From Nocardiopsis sp. CC223A (GTDB taxonomy: Bacteria; Actinomycetota; Actinomycetes; Streptosporangiales; Streptosporangiaceae), in contig NZ_JASFDV010000016.1 of the NCBI RefSeq assembly GCF_030766825.1, positions 31,917 through 95,916 on the forward strand: 64,000 nt of DNA, written 5' to 3'. Numbering within the stretch: position 1 is the stretch's first letter; each line of letters starts with the position of its first letter. Of the stretch, positions 1 to 8,549 are shown in pieces. Position numbers and translations under genes: made by a program. The notes below the pieces were generated by a model, which worked only from the letters and a program-made list of their open reading frames with translations, made no database searches and was not told the DNA's origin.

Positions 1-475
1 TGGGGAAGGTCCGTTTGACGTCGATGAACCGGCTCTCGCCCTGGCCGGTGGACATGGCCTGGTTCTGGAGGGGGCACTCGCCGCCCTTGTCGCAGACCGG
101 GCAGTCCAGCGGGTGGTTGATGAGCAGGAACTCCATGATGCCGCGCTGGGCCTTCTCCGCCACCGGGGAGGTGAGGTGGGTGTTGACCACCATCCCCTCC
201 ATCACGGTGATGGTGCAGGACGCCTGCGGCTTGGGCATGCCGCGCCCGTTGCCCATGTCGGGGATCTCCACCAGGCACTGGCGGCAGGCCCCGACCGGGT
301 CCAGGAGCGGGTGGTCGCAGAAGCGCGGGATCTGGATCCCGAGCAGCTCGGCGGCGCGGATGAGCAGCGTGCCCTTGGGCACCTGGATGCGGAAACCGTC
401 GATGGTGACGGTGATCAGGTCCTCGGGCGGGGGTGCGGGGGCCGCTCCGCCCGGGGTGTTGGAGGTGACGGTCAC
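1..475 (-). CDS. nuoG: NADH-quinone oxidoreductase subunit G, N-terminal part (cut by window edge)
   Basis: Only the first about 158 residues are present. NuoG is the large iron-sulfur subunit of the peripheral arm of complex I; it carries electrons from the NuoE/F module towards NuoB. The visible part is the ferredoxin-like [2Fe-2S] domain, with cysteines in the context [15 protein letters not shown] (about residues 53-67) and a later Cys. It is followed by the start of the [4Fe-4S] region, [14 protein letters not shown]. The start is a GTG whose last two bases overlap the TGA of nuoF (GTGA), as at the nuoE/nuoF and nuoD/nuoE junctions, so translation is probably coupled. The gene continues to the left outside the window. 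Confidence 0.95.
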   Translation of the reverse strand, partial: MTVTSNTPGGAAPAPPPEDLITVTIDGFRIQVPKGTLLIRAAELLGIQIPRFCDHPLLDPVGACRQCLVEIPDMGNGRGMPKPQASCTITVMEGMVVNTHLTSPVAEKAQRGIMEFLLINHPLDCPVCDKGGECPLQNQAMSTGQGESRFIDVKRTFP

Positions 476-1791
476 GGGTTCCCTCCCGTCGTGGTCGGGC
501 GGTCCGCCCACAGGGTGGACCTGGTGTGGTCGAAGGGGCAGCCGCCCTGCTCGACGTGGTCGATGTACTCCTGGCGGAAGTGCTTGATCGACGACGTGAC
601 CGGGCTGGTCGCACCGTCGCCCAGGGCGCAGAACGACCGGCCGAGCAGGTTGTCGCAGATGTCCAGGAGCTTGTCGAGGTCGGCCTCGGAGCCCTCGCCG
701 CGCTCCAGGCGGTCCAGCACCTGGACCATCCAGTAGTTGCCCTCGCGGCAGGGCGTGCACTTGCCGCAGGACTCGTGGGCGTAGAAGGAGATCCAGCGGC
801 CGACGGCGCGGACCACACAGGTGGTCTCGTCGAAGATCTGGAGTGCGCGGGTGCCGAGCATGGACCCGGCGGCGCCCACCGACTCGAAGTCGAGCGGGGT
901 GTCCAGGTGCTCCTCGGTGAAGATCGGGGTGGAGGAGCCCCCGGGCGTCCAGAACTTGAGGCGGTGGCCCTCGCGGATCCCGCCCGCCATGCCGAGCAGT
1001 TCGCGCAGGGTGATGCCGAGCGGGGCCTCGTACTGTCCGGGCCGGGTGACGTGGCCGGACAGGGAGAAGAACCCGAACCCGGCGGACTTCTCGGTGCCCA
1101 TCGAGGTGAACCACTCGGCGCCGCCCAGGACGATGCTGGGGACGCTGGCGATGGACTCGACGTTGTTCACCACGGTCGGCGAGGCGTAGAGCCCGGCGAC
1201 CGCGGGGAACGGCGGTTTGAGCCGGGGCTGGCCCCGGTAGCCCTCCAGGGAGTCCAGCAGGGCGGTCTCCTCGCCGCAGATATAGGCGCCGGCCCCGGCG
1301 TGGACGACCACGTCGAGGTCGAAGCCGGTGCCGAGGATGTCCTTGCCCAGCAGCCCGGCGGCGTAGGCGTCGGCGACGGCCCTGCGCAGGCGGCGGATGA
1401 CGTGGACGACCTCACCGCGCACGTAGATGAACGCCTGGCTCGACTTGATCGCGTAAGAGGCGATCGCCACGCCCTCCACGAGGGAGTGCGGGTTGGCGAG
1501 CATGAGCGGGATGTCCTTGCAGGTCCCGGGCTCGGACTCGTCGGCGTTGACGACGAGGTAGCGCGGGTTGGGGTTGTCGGCCGGGAGGAATCCCCACTTC
1601 ATGCCGGTGGGGAACCCGGCGCCGCCGCGCCCGCGCAGCCCGGACTGCTTGACCAGGTCGACGATGGCCTCGGGTTCCATGGCCAGCGCCTTGCGCAGGG
1701 CCCGGTAGCCGCCGTCGGCCCGGTAGCCCTCCAGGGTGAAGGAGTCGGGGCGGTCCCAGTTGTGGGACAGGATCGGGGTCAGGGTGGTCAC
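472..1791 (-). CDS. nuoF: NADH-quinone oxidoreductase subunit F (NADH- and FMN-binding)
   Basis: 439 residues, normal family length. NuoF oxidises NADH, passes electrons to FMN and then to its own [4Fe-4S] cluster (N3). Visible signatures are the glycine-rich FMN/NADH loop [10 protein letters not shown] near residue 53, the [14 protein letters not shown] segment in the middle, and the C-terminal cluster ligands [12 protein letters not shown] followed by a further Cys in SFCALGDG. The GTG start overlaps the nuoE stop by four bases and the gene ends inside the nuoG start, so E, F and G form one tightly coupled translational unit. Identity is secure. Confidence 0.97.
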   Translation of the reverse strand: MTTLTPILSHNWDRPDSFTLEGYRADGGYRALRKALAMEPEAIVDLVKQSGLRGRGGAGFPTGMKWGFLPADNPNPRYLVVNADESEPGTCKDIPLMLANPHSLVEGVAIASYAIKSSQAFIYVRGEVVHVIRRLRRAVADAYAAGLLGKDILGTGFDLDVVVHAGAGAYICGEETALLDSLEGYRGQPRLKPPFPAVAGLYASPTVVNNVESIASVPSIVLGGAEWFTSMGTEKSAGFGFFSLSGHVTRPGQYEAPLGITLRELLGMAGGIREGHRLKFWTPGGSSTPIFTEEHLDTPLDFESVGAAGSMLGTRALQIFDETTCVVRAVGRWISFYAHESCGKCTPCREGNYWMVQVLDRLERGEGSEADLDKLLDICDNLLGRSFCALGDGATSPVTSSIKHFRQEYIDHVEQGGCPFDHTRSTLWADRPTTTGGNP

Positions 1792-2549
1792 TTGCCCTCC
1801 TCCTCACCCTGGGCGGGAAGGTGCGCGGGATCGGGGGCGGACCAGCCGCGCTCGCGGGCGAGCTTCAGCCCGGCCAGCGAGGGGCCGGCCGCCTGCACGC
1901 CCTCGCCGGCGCGGCCGTCGTCGAACCCGGCCAGCACCCGGGAGGCCTGCTTCCAGGTGCACAGGCCCGCCGGGCCGCGGGTGGGCGCCACGTCGTTGCC
2001 CAGCCGCAGGTCGTCCACGAGCCGCTTGGCCGAGTCGGGGGTCTGGTTGTCGAAGAACTCCCAGTTGACCATCACGACCGGCGCGAAGTCGCAGGCGGCG
2101 TTGCACTCGACGTGCTCCAGCGTGACCTTGCCGTCCTCGGTGGTCTCGTTGTTGCCCACGCCCAGGTGCTCCTTGAGGGCGGCGAAGATCTCGTCCCCGC
2201 CCATCACGGCGCACAGGGTGTTGGTGCACACCCCCACCTGGTAGTCGCCGCCGGGGCGGCGGCGGTACATGGTGTAGAACGTGGCGACCGCGTTCACCTC
2301 TGCGAGGGTGATACCGAGCTGGTCGGCGCAGAAGCGCATCCCCGCCCGGCTGACGTGGCCCTCCTCCGACTGCACCAGGTGCAGCAGCGGGAGGAGCGCC
2401 GACCGCGGTTTGGGGTAGCGGCCGATGAGCTCCTTGGCGTCCTGCTCCAGGCGCGCGACGACCTCGGCGGGGAACGTGTCGGTCCCCTCCGGGATCGCGG
2501 GCGCGCCGTGGTCGTGGCTGTGGTCGTGGCTGTGGTCGTGTCCGCTCAC
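1788..2549 (-). CDS. nuoE: NADH-quinone oxidoreductase subunit E with His-rich N-terminus
   Basis: 253 residues. NuoE carries the off-pathway [2Fe-2S] cluster N1a beside NuoF. The thioredoxin-like ferredoxin fold is shown by the paired ligands CTNTLC and CNAAC about 36 residues apart. The start is a GTG overlapping the nuoD stop (GTGA). The protein opens with an unusual His/Asp tract, [12 protein letters not shown], encoded by near-identical 12-base units; this could bind metal, but no function is established. The C-terminal about 80 residues after the cluster domain, ending in a Glu/Lys tail, extend beyond the minimal family domain. Readings starting further upstream run into nuoD and are not needed. 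Confidence 0.95.
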   Translation of the reverse strand: MSGHDHSHDHSHDHGAPAIPEGTDTFPAEVVARLEQDAKELIGRYPKPRSALLPLLHLVQSEEGHVSRAGMRFCADQLGITLAEVNAVATFYTMYRRRPGGDYQVGVCTNTLCAVMGGDEIFAALKEHLGVGNNETTEDGKVTLEHVECNAACDFAPVVMVNWEFFDNQTPDSAKRLVDDLRLGNDVAPTRGPAGLCTWKQASRVLAGFDDGRAGEGVQAAGPSLAGLKLARERGWSAPDPAHLPAQGEEEGK

Positions 2550-3841
2550 CGGTCCACGCCTCCCATCACCGGGTCGATACTGGCCACGGCCGCGATCACG
2601 TCCGCCACCGTGCCGCCCTCGCACATGGCGGCGACGGACTGGAGGTGGGTGAAGGAGGGGTCGCGGAAGTGCACGCGGTAGGGACGGGTGCCCCCGTCGC
2701 TGACCGCGTAGCACCCGAGTTCGCCCTTGGCGCTCTCGACGGCCGTGTAGACCTGGCCCGCCGGGACCCGGAAGCCCTCGGTGACCAGTTTGAAGTGGTG
2801 GATGAGCGCTTCCATGGAGCTGCTCATGATGTGCGCGATGTGGTCGGGCGAGTTGCCCATGCCGTCCGGCCCCAGGGCCAGCTTGGCGGGCCAGCCGATC
2901 TTGGCGTCCTCGATCATCACCGGGCCCGGCGCCAGCTTGTCCAGGCACTGCTCGATGATCTTGAGGCTCTCCTCCATCTCGGCGATGCGCACCCGGTAGC
3001 GGGCGTAGACGTCGCCGCCGTCGGAGACGGGGACGTCGAACTCGTAGTCCTGGTAACCGCAGTACGGCTTGGCCTTGCGCAGGTCGTAGGCCAGCCCCGA
3101 GGCCCGCAGCAGCGGACCGGTGACGCCCAGGGCCATGCAGCCGGGCAGGTTGAGGTAGGCGACGTCCTGGGTGCGGGCCAGGTAGACCGGGTTCTCGTCG
3201 AGGAGCTTGCGCATGGTCCCGATGCGCTTGGGCATCTCCTCCAGCAGTTCCCGGACCTTGCCGACCGCGCCGGGCGGCAGGTCCTGGGCGACCCCGCCGG
3301 GGCGGATATAGGCGTGGTTCATCCGCAGTCCGGTGACGAGCTCGAAGATGTCCAGGATCATCTCGCGCTCACGGAACCCGTTGGTCATGACGGTGGTGGC
3401 GCCCAGCTCCATGCCGAACGTCGCCATCGCCACGAAGTGCGAGGCCATCCGGTTGAGCTCCATCATCATCACGCGGATGACGTTGGCCCGGTCCGGGATC
3501 CGGTCCTCGACGCCCAGCAGCTTCTCGACCGCCAGGCAGTACACCGTCTCGTTGAAGAGCGGCGTCAGGTAGTCCATGCGGGTGACGAACGTGGTGCCCT
3601 GCGTCCACGTCCGGAACTCCATGTTCTTCTCGATGCCCGTGTGCAGGTAGCCGATCGCGACCCGGGCCTCGGTACAGGTCTCGCCGTCCAGGGTGAGGAT
3701 GAGGCGGAGCACGCCGTGCGTGGACGGGTGCTGGGGCCCCATGTTGACGACGAGGCGCTCGGCGCTGGTGGCCTGCGCCTTCTCGATGACGTCGTCCCAG
3801 TCGCCGCCGGAGGCGTCGATGTAGTCCTCGGTGACGGTCAT
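2546..3841 (-). CDS. nuoD: NADH-quinone oxidoreductase subunit D (49 kDa-type)
   Basis: 431 residues, full length. NuoD, related to the large subunit of NiFe hydrogenases, forms the quinone pocket with NuoB near cluster N2. The conserved N-terminal loop [13 protein letters not shown] (about residues 32-44) contains the His that lines the quinone head-group site, and the C-terminus carries the expected Asp/Arg-rich end. Start ATG with upstream GGAAGGGAGG. Unlike the other nuo junctions here, nuoC and nuoD are separated by 175 bp filled with repeats, so nuoD may need its own translation signal or suffer partial polarity. Confidence 0.97.
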   Translation of the reverse strand: MTVTEDYIDASGGDWDDVIEKAQATSAERLVVNMGPQHPSTHGVLRLILTLDGETCTEARVAIGYLHTGIEKNMEFRTWTQGTTFVTRMDYLTPLFNETVYCLAVEKLLGVEDRIPDRANVIRVMMMELNRMASHFVAMATFGMELGATTVMTNGFREREMILDIFELVTGLRMNHAYIRPGGVAQDLPPGAVGKVRELLEEMPKRIGTMRKLLDENPVYLARTQDVAYLNLPGCMALGVTGPLLRASGLAYDLRKAKPYCGYQDYEFDVPVSDGGDVYARYRVRIAEMEESLKIIEQCLDKLAPGPVMIEDAKIGWPAKLALGPDGMGNSPDHIAHIMSSSMEALIHHFKLVTEGFRVPAGQVYTAVESAKGELGCYAVSDGGTRPYRVHFRDPSFTHLQSVAAMCEGGTVADVIAAVASIDPVMGGVDR

Positions 3842-3884
3842 GCCGTGCCTCCCTTCCGAAGGTGGTTCTGTGCAAAAGCCGGTC

Positions 3885-3967
3885 GACCGCAGGTCGCCCT
3901 TACGTGGGAGATACGCCGACCGCAGGTCGCCCTTACGTGGGAGATACGCCGACCGCAGGTCGCCCTT
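3885..3967. repeat. 33-bp tandem repeat, 2.5 copies, between nuoC and nuoD
   Basis: Two identical 33-bp units start at 3885 and 3918, and a third, truncated copy begins at 3951. Each unit begins with a small inverted repeat (CGACC-GCA-GGTCG when the preceding base is included) and contains TTACGTGGGAG. The array lies in the only large gap of the nuo operon, so it would be transcribed inside the nuo mRNA and could form a row of hairpins. Confidence 0.9.
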
Positions 3968-3994
3968 TGAGGGCGGTGGCGGGCGACGGGCGGG
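3967..3994 (+). repeat. Copy of dispersed GC-rich intergenic repeat core
   Basis: A 28-bp segment starting TTGAGGGCGGTGG matches the segment at 32890-32917 (opposite strand) at 27 of 28 positions. It also shares its first 22 positions, with two differences, with the units of the tandem array at 62178-62476. It directly follows the truncated third 33-bp unit and overlaps a hairpin-capable stretch (CGCCCT-TTG-AGGGCG). Confidence 0.8.
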
Positions 3995-4016
3995 CGGTGG
4001 TCGGCGACGGGCGGGC

Positions 4017-4757
4017 TCACGTGTACGACCTCCGCTGGTCGGGCGGGGGCACGGTGGCGCCCCGGTACTCGACGGGGATGCCGCCCAGCGGGTAGTCCTT
4101 GCGCTGCGGGTGGCCGTGCCAGTCGTCGGGCATCTGGATGCGGGTGAGCGCCGGGTGGCCGTCGAAGACGATCCCGAAGAAGTCCCAGACCTCGCGCTCG
4201 TGCCAGTCGTTGGTCGGGTAGACCGACACGATCGACGGGATGTGCCGGTCGGTGTCCGGGCAGGTGGTGGCCACCCGGATCTCGCTGTTGTGCGTGATCG
4301 AGCGGAACGGGTAGACCGCGTGCAGCTCCCGCCCCTCCTGCTCCGGGAAGTGCACGCCGATCACCCCCAGACACAGCTCGTAGCGCAGCGCCGGGTCGCC
4401 GCGCAGGATGCGGGCCACGTCCGGCAGGGCCTCGCGGCGGACGTGGAAGGTGATCTCGCCGCGGGCGACCTCCACCCGCTCCACCGCCCCGGCGGCGTCG
4501 CCCAGGGCGGCCTCCAGGTCGTCGGCCACCCGGTCGAAGTCGGCGGTGCGCGGGTCGTCCGGGTCGGTGAAGGGCCGCTGCGAGGAGACGGGAGCGCTCC
4601 CCCGCACCTGTAGCCGCCCAAACCCGGAGGTGTCCCCGGTGGTGGTCGTGCCGAACATGCCGGTGCGCTTGATCGGCGCGGCCAGACGCTCCCGGCCCAG
4701 CCGGTCGGGGAGGCGCGCGGCCTCTTCGTCGCGTTCGCGCTCGTTGTCGGTGCTCAT
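4017..4757 (-). CDS. nuoC: NADH-quinone oxidoreductase subunit C (30 kDa-type)
   Basis: 246 residues. NuoC packs against NuoD in the peripheral arm and carries no cofactor. The conserved segment near the C-terminus, [17 protein letters not shown] followed by [17 protein letters not shown], is the family signature. The N-terminal about 60 residues are charged and Gly/Thr-rich, as in many actinobacterial NuoC proteins. One base separates the nuoB stop from the ATG of this gene. Downstream, 175 bp of repeats separate it from nuoD. Confidence 0.96.
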   Translation of the reverse strand: MSTDNERERDEEAARLPDRLGRERLAAPIKRTGMFGTTTTGDTSGFGRLQVRGSAPVSSQRPFTDPDDPRTADFDRVADDLEAALGDAAGAVERVEVARGEITFHVRREALPDVARILRGDPALRYELCLGVIGVHFPEQEGRELHAVYPFRSITHNSEIRVATTCPDTDRHIPSIVSVYPTNDWHEREVWDFFGIVFDGHPALTRIQMPDDWHGHPQRKDYPLGGIPVEYRGATVPPPDQRRSYT

Positions 4758-4758
4758 G

Positions 4759-5304
4759 TCAGTCCTTGCTCACCAGGGGAAGCGACCGGCGGAGCATGCG
4801 CTCCTCGGTCTCGGTGATCTCCTGCTCGCGGTGCGCGCCGAGCTTGGTGTTCTGCACCTTGTCGTGCAGCTTGAGCACCGCGTCCAGGAACATCTCGGGG
4901 CGGGGCGGGCAGCCCGGCAGGTAGATGTCGACCGGGACGATGTGGTCCACGCCCTGGACGATCGCGTAGTTGTTGAACATGCCGCCGCTGGAGGCGCACA
5001 CGCCCATCGCGATGACCCACTTGGGCTCGGGCATCTGGTCGTAGATCTGACGCAGGACCGGGGCCATCTTCTGGCTCACCCGCCCGGCGACGACCATGAG
5101 GTCGGCCTGGCGCGGGGTGGCGCCGAACTTCTCCATGCCGAACCGGGCGAGGTCGTAGTGGGGGCCGCCGACGGCCATCATCTCGATGGCGCAGCAGGCC
5201 AGACCGAACGTCGCGGGCCACATCGAACTCTTGCGGGCGAGTCCGACGACCTGTTCGACGGTGGTCAGCATGATGCCGCTGGGCAGTTTCTCTTCGAGTC
5301 CCAT
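4759..5304 (-). CDS. nuoB: NADH-quinone oxidoreductase subunit B (N2 cluster)
   Basis: 181 residues. NuoB holds the terminal [4Fe-4S] cluster N2, which reduces menaquinone. The ligand pattern is complete: the tandem cysteines in [10 protein letters not shown] (residues 37-38), a third in GVCASSGG and a fourth in PGCPPRPE. The ATG follows a GGAGG-type ribosome site in the 64-bp nuoA-nuoB gap. The Lys/Glu-rich tail after residue 150 is typical of actinobacterial members. Confidence 0.97.
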   Translation of the reverse strand: MGLEEKLPSGIMLTTVEQVVGLARKSSMWPATFGLACCAIEMMAVGGPHYDLARFGMEKFGATPRQADLMVVAGRVSQKMAPVLRQIYDQMPEPKWVIAMGVCASSGGMFNNYAIVQGVDHIVPVDIYLPGCPPRPEMFLDAVLKLHDKVQNTKLGAHREQEITETEERMLRRSLPLVSKD

Positions 5305-5368
5305 CAGCTGCGGACCTCCTCCGGGCGGGGCTGCGGGGTGCGGGCGCGGGGTGCGGGGGGTCGCGGGG

Positions 5369-5728
5369 TCAGTCCCATTCCAGGCCCCCGCGGCGCCACT
5401 CGTAGGCGTAGGCGATGGACACGTTCACCAGGAAGAGGACGATCGCGATCAGTCCGAACCAGCCGAGGGCGTCGAAGTGCACGGCCCAGGGGATGAGGAA
5501 GATGATCTCGATGTCGAAGACGATGAACATCATCGCCGTCAGGTAGTACTTGACGGTGAAACGGCCGCCGCCCGCGGGCTGCGGAGTGGGCTCGATGCCG
5601 CACTCGTAGGCCTGCATCTTGGCGCGGTTGTAGCGCTTGGGTCCCAGCAGCGCCCCGGCGACCATGGACACCACGACGAACGCGGCGCCGATCCCGCCGA
5701 GCACGAAAATCGGTGCGTAGAGCTCCAC
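5369..5728 (-). CDS. nuoA: NADH-quinone oxidoreductase subunit A (membrane)
   Basis: 119 residues with three predicted transmembrane helices (about 5-28, 62-82 and 88-108). NuoA is a small membrane-arm subunit close to the quinone site. The loop between helices 1 and 2 carries the conserved YECGIEP motif with its Cys. The start is a GTG preceded by a strong GGAAGGAGGG site. It is the first nuo gene, and a Rex-like operator lies 48-65 bp upstream of the start. Confidence 0.96.
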   Translation of the reverse strand: MELYAPIFVLGGIGAAFVVVSMVAGALLGPKRYNRAKMQAYECGIEPTPQPAGGGRFTVKYYLTAMMFIVFDIEIIFLIPWAVHFDALGWFGLIAIVLFLVNVSIAYAYEWRRGGLEWD

Positions 5729-5775
5729 CGGTCACCCTCCTTCCGGCTGATCGGCGCGGCCGCGGGGCGTCGCGC

Positions 5776-5793
5776 TTGTGATTGCTTTCACTT
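5776..5793 (-). promoter_or_regulatory. Rex-like operator upstream of nuoA
   Basis: The sequence TTGTGATTGCTTTCACTT matches the Rex consensus TTGTGAA-N4-TTCACAA in the left half (TTGTGA) and in the TTCAC of the right half, with three mismatches overall. It lies between the flavoprotein gene and nuoA. Rex is the redox-sensing repressor that releases DNA when NADH/NAD+ is high; nuo is a known Rex target in Streptomyces. The call is by pattern only. Confidence 0.6.
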
Positions 5794-5866
5794 GTGCGGG
5801 CTCTTCTCTGATCCGTCCCGTCGTCCCCGGTGGCGGCTGCGGGGCCGCCCGGAGGGGCGGGGCCGC

Positions 5867-7183
5867 TTATGCCGCGGGTGCGATCCTGGACAGGCCGTTG
5901 ATGACCCGGTCCATGGCGTCGCCCTGCGAGGGTTCGGTGAGGTTGGCGAGCATCTTGAGCGCGAACTTCATGAGGGTGCGCTGGCGCAGGCCGTACTTGG
6001 TGGCGTACTTCATGAACTCGGGCTGGCCGATCATCTTCACGAAGTAGCGACCCAGCGTGTAGTAGCCGCCGTAGGTGTCGGCGAGGACCTGCGGGTAGCG
6101 CAGCAGGGCGCGCTCGCGGGTCTGCTGGGTGGAGCGGCCGTGCGCCTGCACGATCACGTCGGCGGCGATGGCCCCGGCCTCCATGGCGTAGGCGATGCCC
6201 TCGCCGTTGAAGGGGTTGACCATGCCGCCCGCGTCGCCGACGAGCATGAGGCCGCGCGAGTAGTGCGGGACCCGGTTGAAGCCCATCGGCAGCGCGGCGC
6301 CGCGGATCGGGGTGGTCTGGTTCTCCTCGGTGAAGCCCCACTCCGGCGGCATGGAGTCGGTCCAGCGCCGCAGCAGCCTGCGGTAGTCGACGTCCTGGAA
6401 GGAGGCCGTGGAGTTGAGGATGCCCAGGCCGACGTTGCTGGTGCCGTCGCCGACGCCGAAGATCCAGCCGTAGCCGGGGAGCAGCACGTCCTTCTCGCCG
6501 CTCTTGTCCCACAGCTCCAGCCAGGACTCCAGGTAGTCGTCGTCGTGGCGGGGGCTGGTGAAGTAGGTGCGCACGGCCACGCCCATGGGGCGGTCGTCGC
6601 GCTTGCGGATGCCCATGGCGACGGACAGCCGGGAGGAGTTGCCGTCCGCGGCCACGACCAGCGGCGCCCGGAAGGTGACGGGTTCGCGGTCGGCGTTCTT
6701 GGCCCGGACCCCGACGATGCGGTTGCTGCGCTCGTCCATGAGGGGGCCGGTGACGGTGGTGCGCTCCAGGAGTTTGGCGCCGGCGGTGACGGCACGGTCG
6801 ACCAGGATCCGGTCGAAGTCGAAGCGGGTGCGCACCAGTCCGAAACCCGGGTAGGCGGCCAGGTCGGGCCAGGGGAGTTCGAGGCGGACACCGGCGCCGA
6901 CGATGCGCAGGCCGTGGTTCTTGACCCAGCCCTCGTCCTCGAAGGTGACGCCCATGGCGGTGAGCTGCTTGACCGCACGGGGGGTGAGGCCGTCGCCGCA
7001 GACCTTCTCCCGGGGGAAGGCGGTCTTCTCCAACAGGAGGACGTCGAGCCCGGCCTGGGCCAGGTAGTAGGCGGTGGTGGAGCCGGACGGTCCGGCGCCG
7101 ACGACGATGACGTCGGCGTCGTACTCGACGCGGTCCCGGCCTCGGCCTCTGAGGTCGGGAGAGGATGTGGCTGTCTCGCTCAC
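5867..7183 (-). CDS. Geranylgeranyl reductase-family FAD-dependent oxidoreductase
   Basis: 438 residues. An N-terminal FAD-binding Rossmann motif (VIVVGAGPSGSTTAYYLA, about residues 24-41) is followed by the family loop FPREKVCGDGLTPRAV and, near residue 300, the second FAD motif GDAGGMVNPFNGEGIAYAM. Members reduce isoprenoid double bonds; the mycobacterial homologue MenJ saturates one isoprene unit of menaquinone. Position between menG and the nuo operon, with a shared Rex-type signal, fits partial saturation of the menaquinone used by complex I; this is inference. GTG start with GAGGA upstream. Confidence 0.85.
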   Translation of the reverse strand: MSETATSSPDLRGRGRDRVEYDADVIVVGAGPSGSTTAYYLAQAGLDVLLLEKTAFPREKVCGDGLTPRAVKQLTAMGVTFEDEGWVKNHGLRIVGAGVRLELPWPDLAAYPGFGLVRTRFDFDRILVDRAVTAGAKLLERTTVTGPLMDERSNRIVGVRAKNADREPVTFRAPLVVAADGNSSRLSVAMGIRKRDDRPMGVAVRTYFTSPRHDDDYLESWLELWDKSGEKDVLLPGYGWIFGVGDGTSNVGLGILNSTASFQDVDYRRLLRRWTDSMPPEWGFTEENQTTPIRGAALPMGFNRVPHYSRGLMLVGDAGGMVNPFNGEGIAYAMEAGAIAADVIVQAHGRSTQQTRERALLRYPQVLADTYGGYYTLGRYFVKMIGQPEFMKYATKYGLRQRTLMKFALKMLANLTEPSQGDAMDRVINGLSRIAPAA

Positions 7184-7368
7184 GGGTGTGTCCTCGACTG
7201 CTCGCGCGGGTGCACCGTGGCGGGCCAGTGCGGGGTTTCGACCCGCTCACGGGGGGCTGTCCTGGTCGTGTTCTCTCGGCGTTATGGGGCATCCGGGCCG
7301 CGGTCCCGCCGGTGGCTCTGTGTGCGGGGGCCGTGACCACGTGCTTTGTACGGTTGGGGACTTATGTC

Positions 7369-7379
7369 ATGTCGGACAT
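7369..7379. promoter_or_regulatory. 11-bp palindrome ATGTCGGACAT
   Basis: ATGTC-G-GACAT is an inverted repeat about 185 bp upstream of the flavoprotein start. The same 11 bases sit at the centre of a longer palindrome at 49346-49362, in front of a chaplin-like gene. No regulator is assigned. Confidence 0.45.
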
Positions 7380-7407
7380 AGGGCCATGTGTCGCATCCCT
7401 CGTGACC

Positions 7408-7425
7408 TTGTGAAGCACTTCACAA
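7408..7425 (-). promoter_or_regulatory. Rex operator (ROP) upstream of the flavoprotein/nuo block
   Basis: TTGTGAAGCACTTCACAA matches the Rex consensus TTGTGAA-N4-TTCACAA at every defined position; including flanking bases the arms extend to nine bp (CTTGTGAAG / CTTCACAAG). Read on the minus strand, it begins 13 bp downstream of a TAGACT -10-like hexamer (7439-7444). It would therefore lie just after the transcription start, where a bound repressor blocks initiation. Confidence 0.85.
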
Positions 7426-7602
7426 GCTTCTTTTCGGCAGTCTAGCCCTCCGGCGGCGCGGTTGCGAGCCCCGGGGGGTATACGGAGCGAAACATTCTCA
7501 ATCGCCCCATAGGCACACGAGAGCCACGAAAGACGCCACAGACTGACAAATACACAGCTCACCGCCCTTTCCGCCGCCACATGAGGCACATGAGGCACAA
7601 CA

Positions 7603-7635
7603 AAAACCCGGCGAACACAGGGTTCCCCGGGTTTT
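7603..7635 (-). terminator. Rho-independent terminator after menG
   Basis: Nine-bp arms AAAACCCGG (7603-7611) and CCGGGTTTT (7627-7635) are separated by 15 bases. Read on the minus strand the right side ends in a T run. It lies 55 bp beyond the menG stop. Confidence 0.8.
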
Positions 7636-7689
7636 GCGAGCTTTGAAGCTATTTAAGAAGTAGGCAACCAAATGGGCCTGATGTCGGCT

Positions 7690-8400
7690 TTACTGCTCGC
7701 GGAAGCCGCGGTGAAGGGCGACGATCCCGCACGACAGGTTCCGCCAGGCGACCCGGGACCAGCCCGCGTCCTGGAGGTGTCGGGCCAGCTCGGCCTGGGC
7801 GGGCCAGGCCATGATCGACTCCGAGAGGTAGTCGTAGGACTCGCTCTTGCCCGACACCGCGCCCGCGATCTTGGGCAGCGCGCCCATCAGGTAGGTCGAG
7901 TACAGGCGGTCGATGAATTCCACCGGAATGTGACTGAACTCGCAGATCACCACGCGGCCGCCGACCTTGGTGACCCGCAGCAGTTCGCGCAGGGCCCGGT
8001 CCACGTCATTGACGTTGCGCAGGCCGAACGAGATGGTCACCGCGTCGAAGGTCTCGTCGGCGAAGGGCAGGTGCAGCGCGTCGCCCGCGACGAAGGTGAC
8101 CCCGCCCCTGGACGCGCCGCCGCGGCGGCGGACTCCCGTGGACAGCATGCCCAGGGAGAAGTCGCAGGCGATCACCCGTGCGCCCTTGCGGATGAAGGAC
8201 TCCGAGGAGGTGCCGGTGCCCGCGGCCAGGTCCAGGACCAGCTCTCCGCTGTGGGCGTCGACGGCGTTGACGGTCGCCCGGCGCCAGGCGCGGTCCTGAC
8301 CGAGGGAGATGACGTCGTTGACGAGGTCGTAACGGTCGGCGATGCCGTCGAACATCGCCGCGACGTCCTGGGGCTTCTTGTCGAGTTCAGCGCGGGCCAT
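7690..8400 (-). CDS. menG: Demethylmenaquinone methyltransferase
   Basis: 236 residues. It methylates demethylmenaquinone with S-adenosylmethionine, the last step of menaquinone synthesis. Visible: the family N-terminus [22 protein letters not shown], the SAM-binding motif [13 protein letters not shown], and the UbiE/MenG signatures [13 protein letters not shown] and the Y-S-T-Y-L-M-G segment. I use the ATG at 8398-8400; longer frames add a basic segment with no ribosome site and no homology. It lies upstream of the flavoprotein and nuo genes but behind its own terminator, so it is a separate transcription unit. Confidence 0.93.
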   Translation of the reverse strand: MARAELDKKPQDVAAMFDGIADRYDLVNDVISLGQDRAWRRATVNAVDAHSGELVLDLAAGTGTSSESFIRKGARVIACDFSLGMLSTGVRRRGGASRGGVTFVAGDALHLPFADETFDAVTISFGLRNVNDVDRALRELLRVTKVGGRVVICEFSHIPVEFIDRLYSTYLMGALPKIAGAVSGKSESYDYLSESIMAWPAQAELARHLQDAGWSRVAWRNLSCGIVALHRGFREQ

Positions 8401-8549
8401 GCCCACCAGCCTACGGCCGCGCGGACACCACCGCGCCGCGGGGCGGCCACCCGACCACATGGATTTGGTTACTGTATGTGATTTAGGTGCGACTCTTTGC
8501 AAGAATTGGTCGTGCCCCTTTACCCTGCGCCCGACCGAGGAGAACACCC

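Larger units (their letters stand above)
7184..7689. other. 506-bp intergenic region: promoter, Rex operator and menG terminator
   Basis: No convincing gene. It holds the minus-strand promoter of the flavoprotein/nuo block: a -10-like TAGACT (plus coordinates 7439-7444), the Rex operator, an 11-bp palindrome at 7369-7379, and the terminator of menG at 7603-7635. The short minus-strand frames in it have no coding character. Confidence 0.7.

Noticed and set aside
7362..7598. Small minus-strand frame upstream of the flavoprotein
   Set aside because: It spans the promoter and Rex operator, lacks a ribosome site and has no coding bias.
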